The position numbers were made by a program, and so were the translations under genes. Below, piece by piece: positions 8,103-16,252 of a stretch of 64,000 bases of DNA; the stretch's first letter is position 1; the number at the start of each line of letters is the position of its first letter. The DNA lies in NCBI GenBank assembly GCA_963663525.2, contig CAXXHC010000004.1, positions 372,001 to 436,000 on the forward strand, written 5' to 3'. The notes beneath the pieces are model-generated. The model was not told where the DNA came from. It was given only the letters and a program-made list of their open reading frames with translations, and did no database searches. The stretch comes from G963663525 sp963663525. GTDB lineage: Bacteria; Myxococcota_A; SURF-8; G963663525.

Positions 8103-9980
8103 ATGGACCATAAGCACAAGATGACCCGCATGGAAGATTGGAAAACCCACTACCGAAACCAGATTTTCTCTGCCGAGGAAGCCGTCAGGCGCGTCAAACC
8201 CGGATTCCGGGTGTTCATCGGCACCGGCTGTGCGCAACCCTGTTCGCTGGTGAAAGCGCTCACAGACCGGCACGCCGAACTCAACGACGTGGAACTGATT
8301 CAGCTTTTCACCATGGGTGAGGCTCCCTACGCCGAAAAAGGCATGACCGACCACTTCAAGGTCAACACCTTTTTCGTCAGTCGCAACGTGCGCAACCTCG
8401 TTAAGGAAGGTATGGGTAGTTACACCCCCATTTTCCTTAGCCACATTCCCCGCCTGTTCGCCTCCGGAGAAATGCCCCTCGATGTCTCGTTGATCCAGGT
8501 TTCACCGCCCGACGAACGCGGTATGTGCAGTCTCGGCATTTCGGTGGATATCGTCAAGTCCGCCGTGGAAAACTCCCGACTGGTGATCGCCGAAGTCAAC
8601 GAGCAGATGCCCCGCACCCACGGCGACAGCCTGATTAATATCTACGATCTCGATTTCCTTGTGCCGGTCAATGCGCCTCTGATCGAATTCGATTCCCAGG
8701 AACCCACCCCGGAAGCCAACAAAATCGGCGAGCACATCGCGGCGCTCGTCGAAAGCGGCTCCACCGTGGAGTTGGGTATTGGGCTGATTCCCCAGGCATC
8801 ACTGGAACATTTCAAGGGAAAAACCAACCTTGGTATTCACACCGAGATGCTCAGTGATTCCATTATCGAACTGATCGAATCGGGTGTGGTCAACGGGTCG
8901 CGCAAATCGATGGACCCCTGCAAGGTTGTCGCCAGCTTCTGCATGGGAAGCAAAAAACTATATGAGTACATCGACGACAACCCGGTTTTCAGCTTCCGCC
9001 CGACCGAGTACGTCAACGATCCGTTCACCATTGCACGGCAGACGAAAATGGTGGCGATCAACACGTCCATGGAAGTGGATCTCACCGGTCAGGTCTGTTC
9101 CGATTCCGTCGGCCCGAAATTCTACTCCGGCATCGGTGGACAAGTGGACTTCAACCGGGGCGCCACCCTTTCGCCGGGCGGCAAGGCGATCATCGCGTTG
9201 CCTTCCACCGCCAACAACGGCGAAGTGTCCCGCATCGTGACCCACCTGAGTCCTGGTTCGGGAGTCGTGACCACGCGGGGCGACGTGCATTACGTCGTTA
9301 CCGAATACGGTACAGCTTACCTGCATGGCAAAAGCATCCAGGGCCGGGCGCTGGCGCTGATTAGTATCTCGCATCCCAAATTCCGGGCGAAGCTTATCAA
9401 AGAGGCCATCGAGGCCAAGTACTTGATGCCGGACATGGCCGCCGTCCAGGGCAAAATGTTCGTGGAACCGCCGGGACTGAGAGCCTCGATGATTATGGAG
9501 GACGGCACGCCGATCAAGTTCCGCCCGATCCACCCCACCGACGAGCCCCGGATGCGGGAGTTGTTCTACGCCCTGAGCGAAAGCACGATCTACTACCGTT
9601 TTGGCAGCCATATGAAGCGATTGCCGCAGAAGCAGATCCAGGATTTCGTGTACATCGATCACCGCAACGAGGTCTCCATCGTGGGTACCGTTCCGGAGGC
9701 GCACGGCGAGGAAATTGTGGCCATGGGCTGCTATTATCTCGATACCAAGACCAACCGCGCCGAAGTGGCGTTGGTCACGCGCGATCCGTGGCAGAATCGC
9801 GGTATCGGCACCTTCTTGCTCAAGACGCTGGCCCGCATTGCACGACGCAACGGCATCCGGGGTCTGACCGCGCAGATTCACTTCCAGAACAAGGTCATGC
9901 AGAACCTGATGTACAAGATCGGCGCGAAGGTGAAAAGCGACCTCAAGGACGGCGTATACGGAATCACGGTCGATTTCTAA
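8103..9980 (+). CDS. Acetyl-CoA hydrolase/CoA-transferase fused to a C-terminal GNAT acetyltransferase
   Basis: A 625-residue fusion. Residues about 20-440 are the acetyl-CoA hydrolase/4-hydroxybutyrate CoA-transferase fold, N- and C-terminal halves, with 'VTEYGTAYLHGKS' carrying the expected catalytic Glu and 'GIGGQVDFNRGA'. Residues about 465-625 are a GNAT domain with 'FRPIHPTDEPRMRELFYALSE' (split motif, acetyl-CoA fold start) and 'QNRGIGTFLLKTLARIARR' (CoA pyrophosphate loop). It starts right after the synthetase stop, so both likely act on the same acyl-CoA pool. This architecture is known in databases; whether the GNAT half acetylates its partner enzymes is inference. An internal ATG at 8121 is an alternative start. 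Confidence 0.87.
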   Translation: MDHKHKMTRMEDWKTHYRNQIFSAEEAVRRVKPGFRVFIGTGCAQPCSLVKALTDRHAELNDVELIQLFTMGEAPYAEKGMTDHFKVNTFFVSRNVRNLVKEGMGSYTPIFLSHIPRLFASGEMPLDVSLIQVSPPDERGMCSLGISVDIVKSAVENSRLVIAEVNEQMPRTHGDSLINIYDLDFLVPVNAPLIEFDSQEPTPEANKIGEHIAALVESGSTVELGIGLIPQASLEHFKGKTNLGIHTEMLSDSIIELIESGVVNGSRKSMDPCKVVASFCMGSKKLYEYIDDNPVFSFRPTEYVNDPFTIARQTKMVAINTSMEVDLTGQVCSDSVGPKFYSGIGGQVDFNRGATLSPGGKAIIALPSTANNGEVSRIVTHLSPGSGVVTTRGDVHYVVTEYGTAYLHGKSIQGRALALISISHPKFRAKLIKEAIEAKYLMPDMAAVQGKMFVEPPGLRASMIMEDGTPIKFRPIHPTDEPRMRELFYALSESTIYYRFGSHMKRLPQKQIQDFVYIDHRNEVSIVGTVPEAHGEEIVAMGCYYLDTKTNRAEVALVTRDPWQNRGIGTFLLKTLARIARRNGIRGLTAQIHFQNKVMQNLMYKIGAKVKSDLKDGVYGITVDF

Positions 9981-10072
9981 GAAATCGACATTTTCTCTGT
10001 ATTTTCATGTCTTTACGTACCGTATTGGGCTTGAAAGTACGGGTTTTTGACTAGTTGGGAAACCGAAAAAGT

Positions 10073-10118
10073 GCTCCGGGGTTTTCCCGGAGCTTCGATG
10101 GAAGAAAACGAACCATCG
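10073..10118 (+). other. Hairpin pair after the CoA-transferase gene
   Basis: An 8-bp stem GCTCCGGG/CCCGGAGC with a TTTT-containing loop (10073-10093) is followed directly by a second imperfect hairpin (TCGATGG/CCATCGA, to 10118). There is no T-tract, so the function is uncertain. Confidence 0.35.
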
Positions 10119-10142
10119 ATTCCAAAGTGCTTTTTCCCGTGA

Positions 10143-10164
10143 AACACCGGTGTTCCGGTGTTTT
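10143..10164 (+). terminator. Rho-independent terminator upstream of the fadN operon
   Basis: Perfect 8-bp stem AACACCGG/CCGGTGTT with a TGTT loop, running into TTTT. It lies about 160 bases after the CoA-transferase stop and just before the fadN promoter, so it insulates the two units. Confidence 0.55.
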
Positions 10165-10182
10165 AGGACAAGGAAACTTTCC

Positions 10183-10211
10183 TTGACAGGGAAAGGAAGC
10201 TTGGCTAGATT
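10183..10211 (+). promoter_or_regulatory. sigma70-type promoter of fadN-fadA
   Basis: TTGACA (10183-10188), a 17-base spacer and TAGATT (10206-10211). The predicted start of transcription is near 10218, inside the adjacent palindrome, which leaves a leader of about 135 bases before fadN. Confidence 0.65.
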
Positions 10212-10216
10212 GCTGG

Positions 10217-10234
10217 TGAATGACCATTCATTCA
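10217..10234. promoter_or_regulatory. FadR/TetR-type operator palindrome
   Basis: TGAATGACCATTCATTCA is an 18-bp near-perfect palindrome. It closely matches the recognition sequence known for Bacillus FadR, a TetR-family, acyl-CoA-responsive repressor of beta-oxidation (TGAATGA, 4-base centre, TCATTCA). It overlaps the predicted transcription start, the usual place for a repressor site. No TetR regulator is encoded in the window, so the regulator would act in trans. Confidence 0.6.
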
Positions 10235-10353
10235 TTTTTTGTTCACGTAACTGCGGATTTCCTGGATGACCCCGGCGGCCATCGCCTGGATCGGTAACTA
10301 GGTATTCGCTCATTGTGCAAGACGAACCTTACTCGCACTACAAGGAGGTATCG

Positions 10354-12741
10354 ATGGCAAGACAGATCAAAAAGGTAGCCGTCCTGGGCGCCGGTGTAAT
10401 GGGTGCCGGGATAGCCGCCCAACTGACCAACTACGGGATTCCTGTCTACCTGCTTGATATCGTTCCGCCGAAACTGACGGACGAAGAAAAGCAGATCCCG
10501 GCGAAGCGCAACGCTTTTGCCGCAGGTTCCGTAGCCAAAATGAAGAAGATGAAGAGGCCGCCGGTGGCGTTCTACGTCCCCGAAAACGCGAATCTCGTGA
10601 CGATCGGAAATTTCGATGACGATCTGGAAAAGATCGGCGAATGCGACTGGATCATCGAAGTGGTCGTCGAGAATCTGGAAATCAAGCAGAGCCTGTTCGA
10701 AAAAGTCGAGAAATTCCGCAAGGAAGGCACGATCATCAGCTCGAACACTTCCGGCATCGCCATCAACAAGATGGTCGAGGGACGTTCGGACGACTTCAAA
10801 AAGTGCTTCTGCGTCACTCACTTCTTCAATCCTCCTTACTTCATGAAGCTTTTGGAACTGGTTCCCGGCGTGGACACCGATCCCGAAATCATGAAGGATC
10901 TCGCGGAGTTTGGTGAGACCGTGCTTGGCAAGGGCATCGTTTGGGCCAAAGATACCCCCAACTTCGTCGCCAACCGCATCGGCGTGGCGGGCATCGCCTC
11001 CACCTTCAAGCACATGGTCGAAGGCGAGTACACCATCGCCGAAGTCGATGCCGTCACCGGCAAGGTTTCCGGCGCGGCCATGCCGACCTTCAAGACCACC
11101 GACCTCGTGGGTCTAGATACCATCCACCACATCATCACCAACAGCTATGCCCAGCTCGAAGGCGATGAAACCCGCGAAGATCTCAAAGTTCCCGAATGGC
11201 TGGCCAAACTGATCGAAAACGGCTGCCTCGGCACCAAGACCAAAAAAGGCTTCTACAAAAAAGAAGGCAAGACGAAGCTCGTTTGGGACTGGAAAACGAT
11301 GGAGTACGTCGAGCTTGAGAAAGTCAAGAACGACACCATCAAGAAAGCCAAAAACACCGATGATCCGGCTGCAAAGGCCAAAACTCTTATCGGTGGCGAC
11401 GATCGCCTCAGCCAGCTTGCCTGGAAACTCTTCGCCGACAACTGCCTGTACTCCGCGCGTCGCCTTGGCGAAATCTGCGACGATATCATGCAGATCGACA
11501 ACGGCATGAAGTGGGGCTACAACCGCGAAAAGGGACCTTTCGAAGCCTGGGATCTCGTGGGTGTCGCGGACAGCGTGGCCCGCATGAAGGCCGACGGCCT
11601 CGAAATTCCGGCTGTCGTCGAGACGATGCTCGAAAAGAGCGACGGTAGCTGGTACAAGTCCGAGGGTGGAAAGCTGTACTTCTGGGACTTCCGTGAGGAA
11701 AAATACGCCCCCGTGCCGACCAAAGCCCACTGGTTCAACCTCAAACTGATGCGTGAGGACGGCAAGGTCGTCAAAGAGAATACCGGTGCTTCGCTGCTCG
11801 ATATGGGCGACGGCGTACTCTGCTGCGAATTCCACACCAAGATGAACGCCATCGACGACGACATCATCAAGATGTTGCTCGAAGGCTGCGACATGCTCGA
11901 CGCCTCCGACGACTGGGAAGGCATGGTCGTGGCCAACCAGGGAGAGAACTTCTCCGTGGGCGCCAACCTGATGATGATTATGATGCTCGCGATGGGCAAA
12001 GACTTCGACAACATCAAGCTGGCCGTCGAAGGCCTGCACGAAGCCAGCAAACGGCTGCGTTACTGCTCCAAGCCCACGGTGTCCGCGCCCTTCGGCATGG
12101 TGTTGGGCGGCGGCTGCGAAGTGCTGATGGCCACCGACGCGGTGTGCGCGCACTCGCTGAGCTGGATCGGCCTCGTGGAAATCGGCGCCGGCTTGATCCC
12201 CGGTGGCGGCGGCAACCTCGGTCTGCTGACCCGCTGGTTGGAGAACATCCCGGCCTCCTTCGCCGTGGATCGCTTCCCCTACATCCAGAAGACCTTCGAA
12301 ACGATCGCGATGGCCTCGGTATCCAACACCGCCGAACACGCTCGCGACCTGAAATTCCTGCGCGCCACCGACCGCATCGTCGCCAACCGCGACGACCTGA
12401 TCGGCACCGCCAAGAAAATGGTTCTCGGAATGGCTGCCGCCGGTTATCAGCCCAAGCTGCCGCCGAACAACCTGATTCTGCCTGGCCGTCCCGGCTATTC
12501 CACCTTCGAGATGGGCCTATACAACATGAACCTCGGAAAATTCGTCACCGACCACGAAGTCAAGATCGCCAAGAAACTGGCGAACGTGCTGACCGGCGGC
12601 GACATTCAGCCCAATTCGGCGGTGAGCGAAGACTACCTGCTCGACCTCGAAACCGAAGCCTTCATGAGCCTCGTGGGCGAGCCGAAATCCATTGAGCGGA
12701 TGCAGTCCCTGTTGACCACCGGCAAGCCGCTGCGCAACTAG
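10354..12741 (+). CDS. fadN: 3-hydroxyacyl-CoA dehydrogenase/enoyl-CoA hydratase (FadN-like)
   Basis: A 795-residue bifunctional beta-oxidation enzyme: hydration of 2-enoyl-CoA, then NAD-dependent oxidation of 3-hydroxyacyl-CoA. The N-terminus is a Rossmann fold (GAGVMGAGIAAQL) followed by the dehydrogenase signature 'HFFNPPYFMKLLELVPG' and a C-terminal HCDH domain. A crotonase domain follows from about residue 470, with 'GENFSVGANL' and 'MVLGGGCEVLM' for the oxyanion hole and 'VEIGAGLIPGGGG'. Dehydrogenase-first order and length fit FadN rather than proteobacterial FadB, which is hydratase-first. A strong AAGGAGG lies 6 bases before ATG 10354. fadA follows after 65 bases, so the two probably form one operon under the palindrome described at 10217. 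Confidence 0.92.
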   Translation: MARQIKKVAVLGAGVMGAGIAAQLTNYGIPVYLLDIVPPKLTDEEKQIPAKRNAFAAGSVAKMKKMKRPPVAFYVPENANLVTIGNFDDDLEKIGECDWIIEVVVENLEIKQSLFEKVEKFRKEGTIISSNTSGIAINKMVEGRSDDFKKCFCVTHFFNPPYFMKLLELVPGVDTDPEIMKDLAEFGETVLGKGIVWAKDTPNFVANRIGVAGIASTFKHMVEGEYTIAEVDAVTGKVSGAAMPTFKTTDLVGLDTIHHIITNSYAQLEGDETREDLKVPEWLAKLIENGCLGTKTKKGFYKKEGKTKLVWDWKTMEYVELEKVKNDTIKKAKNTDDPAAKAKTLIGGDDRLSQLAWKLFADNCLYSARRLGEICDDIMQIDNGMKWGYNREKGPFEAWDLVGVADSVARMKADGLEIPAVVETMLEKSDGSWYKSEGGKLYFWDFREEKYAPVPTKAHWFNLKLMREDGKVVKENTGASLLDMGDGVLCCEFHTKMNAIDDDIIKMLLEGCDMLDASDDWEGMVVANQGENFSVGANLMMIMMLAMGKDFDNIKLAVEGLHEASKRLRYCSKPTVSAPFGMVLGGGCEVLMATDAVCAHSLSWIGLVEIGAGLIPGGGGNLGLLTRWLENIPASFAVDRFPYIQKTFETIAMASVSNTAEHARDLKFLRATDRIVANRDDLIGTAKKMVLGMAAAGYQPKLPPNNLILPGRPGYSTFEMGLYNMNLGKFVTDHEVKIAKKLANVLTGGDIQPNSAVSEDYLLDLETEAFMSLVGEPKSIERMQSLLTTGKPLRN

Positions 12742-12806
12742 GAATTAGTGGCTAGGACATCACACACTCCGCGGCATTGCCCGCGTCAAGAAAAGGAGCT
12801 TGAATC

Positions 12807-13985
12807 ATGAGAAAAGCCGTTATCGTAGCCGCGAAGCGCACGCCGATCGGTCGCGCCAAACGAGGCACGCTGATTTACACTCGTCCCGAATCCATGGCGA
12901 AGGTCGTCATTCAGAAAATCCTTGCGGATACCGGTGTCAAAGGCGAAGAGATCGACGACCTGGTCGTCGGCTGCGCCATGCCGGAAGCCGAGCAGGGCAT
13001 GAACATCGCCCGTATGTTGGGCCTGCACGCCGGTTTGCCGGATCGCGTCCCCGCCGTGACCGTCAACCGCTTCTGCTCCTCCGGTCTCGAAACCATCGCC
13101 ATGGCCGCGACCCGCGTTCTGGCCGGTTTCCAGGACATCGTGCTTGCCGGTGGCGTCGAAACCATGTCGATGATCCCGATGGGCGGCAACAAGATCGTCG
13201 GCCATCCCGACATCACCGCCGATTCCCACCAGATCGAAGGTTACTGCTCGATGGGCAACACGGCGGAGAACGTCGTGCTTCGCTATGGTGAGGAATACAA
13301 CATCACCCGCGAGGAAATGGACAAATTCGGTCTGGAATCCAACCTCAAAGCCGCTGCGGCGATCAAGGCCGGGAAATTCGACGAGGAAATCGTTCCCATG
13401 CCGTACATCACCTGGAAAAACGGCAAAAAGGTCGAAGGCGTCTTCAAGATGGACGAAGGCCCCCGCCCCGATTCCACGATGGAAGGCATGGCCAAACTTC
13501 GCCCCGCTTTCAAAACCAAGGGTTCGGTCACGGCGGCCAACTCCTCCCAGATGAACGACGGCGCGGCCTTCGTGCTGATTATGTCCGAGGAAGAAGCCAA
13601 GAAACGCGGCCTGGAAATCATGGCCTATTTCCGCAACTATCAGGTCGAAGGCGTTCGCCCCGACGAAATGGGTGTCGGACCGGCGGCGGCGATTCCGAAG
13701 CTGCTCGGCAAAGAGAGCTTGGGCGTAAACGACATCGACGTCTACGAACTGAATGAAGCCTTCGCCAGCCAGGCGATGTATTGCATTCGCAAGCTGGGTA
13801 TTGAAATGAACCGTGTCAACCCCAACGGCGGCGCCATTGCTTTGGGTCACCCCCTCGGCTGCACCGGAGCGAAGCTGACCACCCAGATCCTGCACGAAAT
13901 GAAGCGTGAAGGTCACAAACTTGGCGTGGTTTCGATGTGCATCGGCGGTGGCATGGGAGCCGCAGGACTCTTCGAACGCCCCTAA
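12807..13985 (+). CDS. fadA: Acetyl-CoA C-acyltransferase (3-ketoacyl-CoA thiolase)
   Basis: A 392-residue thiolase that cleaves 3-ketoacyl-CoA with CoA to acetyl-CoA and a shortened acyl-CoA. The nucleophilic Cys is in 'NRFCSSGLET' (C90), the catalytic His in 'ALGHPLGCTGAKL', and the second Cys in 'SMCIGGGMGAAGLFE'. The length is normal. The ribosome binding site AAGGAG is 7 bases before the ATG. It is the partner of the FadN-like enzyme immediately upstream and ends in a strong terminator. Confidence 0.93.
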   Translation: MRKAVIVAAKRTPIGRAKRGTLIYTRPESMAKVVIQKILADTGVKGEEIDDLVVGCAMPEAEQGMNIARMLGLHAGLPDRVPAVTVNRFCSSGLETIAMAATRVLAGFQDIVLAGGVETMSMIPMGGNKIVGHPDITADSHQIEGYCSMGNTAENVVLRYGEEYNITREEMDKFGLESNLKAAAAIKAGKFDEEIVPMPYITWKNGKKVEGVFKMDEGPRPDSTMEGMAKLRPAFKTKGSVTAANSSQMNDGAAFVLIMSEEEAKKRGLEIMAYFRNYQVEGVRPDEMGVGPAAAIPKLLGKESLGVNDIDVYELNEAFASQAMYCIRKLGIEMNRVNPNGGAIALGHPLGCTGAKLTTQILHEMKREGHKLGVVSMCIGGGMGAAGLFERP

Positions 13986-14022
13986 CGGCGTTTCGGAAAG
14001 TTCGTCTCCATTACGGAGCATC

Positions 14023-14050
14023 AACGGGAGGCCGAACGGCCTCCCGTTTT
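14023..14050 (+). terminator. Rho-independent terminator of fadN-fadA
   Basis: An 11-bp stem (AACGGGAGGCC with GGCCTCCCGTT) ending in TTTT, placed 38 bases after the fadA stop and only 14 bases before the pyrH start. Confidence 0.8.
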
Positions 14051-14063
14051 ATTGGAGGTGAAG

Positions 14064-14783
14064 ATGCCTGAATTCACACGTATTTTACTGAAAGTGTCCG
14101 GCGAGGCGTTGCGCGATTTCTCCGACGAATCCCAGATGGTTCTGTCCGGGGAGATCTGCCGGAATTTAGTTCGAGAAATCAAGGCGGTGCACGATTCCGG
14201 TGTGGAAATCGGGATTGTCGTCGGTGGCGGCAACATCTTTCGGGGAAAACTGGCGGCGGATCTCGGGGTGGAGCGCATCAAAGGCGACCAGATGGGGATG
14301 CTGGCGACCGTCATCAACGCCATTGCCTTGGAAGGCGTGTTGCGCACGGCGGGTGTCCCGGCCTGCGTCCATTCGGCGATTCCCTCCTGTCAGGCGGTCG
14401 AGGAATTCAACGCCGAACTGGCCCGCAAACAGATGGCCGAAAAGACCGTGGTGATTTTTGCGGCGGGCACCGGAAATCCCTATTTCACCACCGACACCGG
14501 GGCCGCCTTGCGGGCGGTGCAGACCGGATGCGACGTGTTCATGAAATCCACGAAAGTGCCGGGAGTGTTCGACAAAGATCCCGAAAAACATAAAGATGCC
14601 GTGCAGTTCGAGCGCCTGACGTTCCAGGAAGCCCTGGCGAAAAACCTGCGCGTGCTCGACCAGACCGCCTTCGCCCTCTGCCGCGAAAACAAGCTGCCGA
14701 TTCTCGTGTTCAAGCTCGGCGAAGAAGGTAACCTTTTACGCGCGGTAAAAGGCGAGCCGGTGGGGACATTGGTGACGGAGTAA
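14064..14783 (+). CDS. pyrH: UMP kinase
   Basis: A 239-residue amino-acid-kinase-fold enzyme that phosphorylates UMP to UDP with ATP. Motifs: 'RILLKVSGEAL' at the N-terminus, 'GGGNIFRG', 'AGTGNPYFTTDTGAALRA' and 'KVPGVFDKDP'. The length is that of bacterial PyrH. The start is set by GGAGGT at 14054-14059. It stands alone, without the usual rpsB-tsf-pyrH-frr neighbours. The short distance to the fadA terminator suggests its promoter overlaps the fadA end or that it depends on read-through. Confidence 0.95.
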   Translation: MPEFTRILLKVSGEALRDFSDESQMVLSGEICRNLVREIKAVHDSGVEIGIVVGGGNIFRGKLAADLGVERIKGDQMGMLATVINAIALEGVLRTAGVPACVHSAIPSCQAVEEFNAELARKQMAEKTVVIFAAGTGNPYFTTDTGAALRAVQTGCDVFMKSTKVPGVFDKDPEKHKDAVQFERLTFQEALAKNLRVLDQTAFALCRENKLPILVFKLGEEGNLLRAVKGEPVGTLVTE

Positions 14784-14850
14784 GACGGAAGAAAAAGGTG
14801 CAAATTCCACTCGATAGCTTGTAACTTATTGAAAAGAAAGAAAAATAGTT

Positions 14851-14979
14851 CCCTCTCCCTTTGGGAGAGGGTTAGGGTGAGGGTTTTCCTTGTGACAAAG
14901 TCCCTCACCCGGTGCTTCGCACCGACCTCTCCCAGCGGGAGAGGCGCTTGGACCCTTCGGGTCCATCCCAAGTTCGCAC
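14851..14979 (+). repeat. Triple-hairpin interspersed repeat, copy A
   Basis: About 129 bp made of consecutive palindromes: CCCTCTCCC/GGGAGAGGG, CGGTGC/GCACCG, CCTCTCCC/GGGAGAGG and GGACCC/GGGTCC. An inverted second copy lies at 50302-50430 with most positions conserved, including the linker 'GTTAGGGTGAGGGTTTTCC'. Copy A fills most of the 14784-15096 gap, which holds no gene. Confidence 0.85.
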
Positions 14980-15096
14980 TTTTTACGGAACAAAGGTGCG
15001 AGAACCGCACTTTCCAACGACGTAAAAAAATGCTATAAGAAGGCAATATTTCCAGCGGTTTTCGTGTTTTCCAAGTCACGCCGGTTAGGATTTGCC

Positions 15097-15900
15097 ATGC
15101 CGCGTTTATCATCCATGTACTTGTTTTTAATGGTGTTTCTTTCTGTTTTCTGCCTCTGGGCATGTGGGGGAGAGGACGGGGAAAGCTCTCCCGGCGATAC
15201 CGACTCCGACCTTCTCGAAGTCGAAGAGGCGGAAGAAGAGGCCGAAGCCGAGGAAGAGGAAGCCGTGCGTACCGAAACCCTGCTTCGTTTTCCACTGGCC
15301 GATGAAGAAGGGCACTATTCGCAGGAATTCATCTTCGGCGTAGACCACGACCCGGAAGTATACAGCGGACTCGGCGAAGGGATCTGCACGAACTATCGCG
15401 GCGACCATTTTCCCAATTGTTACGATGAACACCATGGTTCGGACTTCATCCTCAACGGAGGATTCGACACGATGGACCTCGGCGTGGCCTTTGTGTACGC
15501 CGCGGCGGACGGCGTCGTCATCGAGGTGGAGGACGGCCATTACGACCGCTGCCACATCGATTCGGAAAACCTCGGGGCGGGGAACATCACCTGCGACGGG
15601 CACGAAATTCGCGCCAACAAGATCGTGATCGAACACGAATTCAACCTGATTACCAAGTATTATCACCTCGTTAGCGGATCGCTGCTGGTGGATGTGGGTG
15701 ATGAGGTCGTCTGCGGCCAGAAAATCGCCCGCGTGGGAAGTTCGGGCATTTCCTCGTGCCCGCACCTGCATTTTCAGGTGGAAAACCTCGACGGCGAGGT
15801 CATCGATCCCTACGCCGGGGAATACAGCCAGGAAAAGAGCTACTGGGTCGAGCAGGAATCCGGCAACGGACTGCCCGGCGAAACCTGTGCGGTTCCGTAA
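15097..15900 (+). CDS. M23 (LytM-type) metallopeptidase lipoprotein
   Basis: A 267-residue lipoprotein with a hydrophobic signal ending in lipobox 'LWAC', then a Glu-rich acidic linker, then an M23 domain. Zn ligands are seen in 'HHGSDF' (H-x3-D) and 'PHLHFQVEN' (HxH). This family cleaves peptidoglycan cross-links or serves as an inactive scaffold; with all metal ligands present, activity is likely. The additional Cys residues around 'GICTNYRGDHFPNCYD' suggest disulfides and a periplasmic location. An upstream GTG at 15064 would add 11 residues; the ATG is preferred for a normal signal peptide. Confidence 0.82.
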   Translation: MPRLSSMYLFLMVFLSVFCLWACGGEDGESSPGDTDSDLLEVEEAEEEAEAEEEEAVRTETLLRFPLADEEGHYSQEFIFGVDHDPEVYSGLGEGICTNYRGDHFPNCYDEHHGSDFILNGGFDTMDLGVAFVYAAADGVVIEVEDGHYDRCHIDSENLGAGNITCDGHEIRANKIVIEHEFNLITKYYHLVSGSLLVDVGDEVVCGQKIARVGSSGISSCPHLHFQVENLDGEVIDPYAGEYSQEKSYWVEQESGNGLPGETCAVP

Positions 15901-16252
15901 ACCATCCTTTTTCCGTCAAATTCCGAATTTTCCATCGTTTTTCCTGCTTTCGCTCCGCTTCGTTTGAACGGATGTGGTTTTACGGAAAAACGCTTCGACT
16001 CTTTCCGCCAAAATTCCTTGAAACGGAGAAAACCTAGTGAAAACCAGAAGGTTCCCATATCGGAAAACCTTGACATCCACGTTGGCCCATGAAAAAATAC
16101 CCGTCGCTTTTGCATTTTTTTTCTGTGAAACGCGACTCGCCGCTGGTTTGGACGTCCTACTTTTGGCCTCGGTTTAATTTGAGGTATTGTTCGAACCGAA
16201 TTTCGTAAAAGCTTGGCACGCCATCATGATAATTTGAGAACGGAGCAATCGG
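15901..16252. other. Intergenic region, possible weak promoter
   Basis: A 352-base gap with no gene. TTGACA at 16070-16075 with an AAAAAT about 17 bases on (16093-16098) is a possible weak promoter for the following lipoprotein gene. Nothing else is recognised. Confidence 0.3.

Noticed and set aside
6464..8131. 555-codon minus-strand frame across the acyl-CoA synthetase gene
   Set aside because: Shadow of a well-supported gene; His/Gly/Asp/Val-rich composition typical of antisense frames.
11113..14024. Long minus-strand frames (408 and 412 codons) across fadN and fadA
   Set aside because: Antisense shadows of recognised enzymes; no motif.
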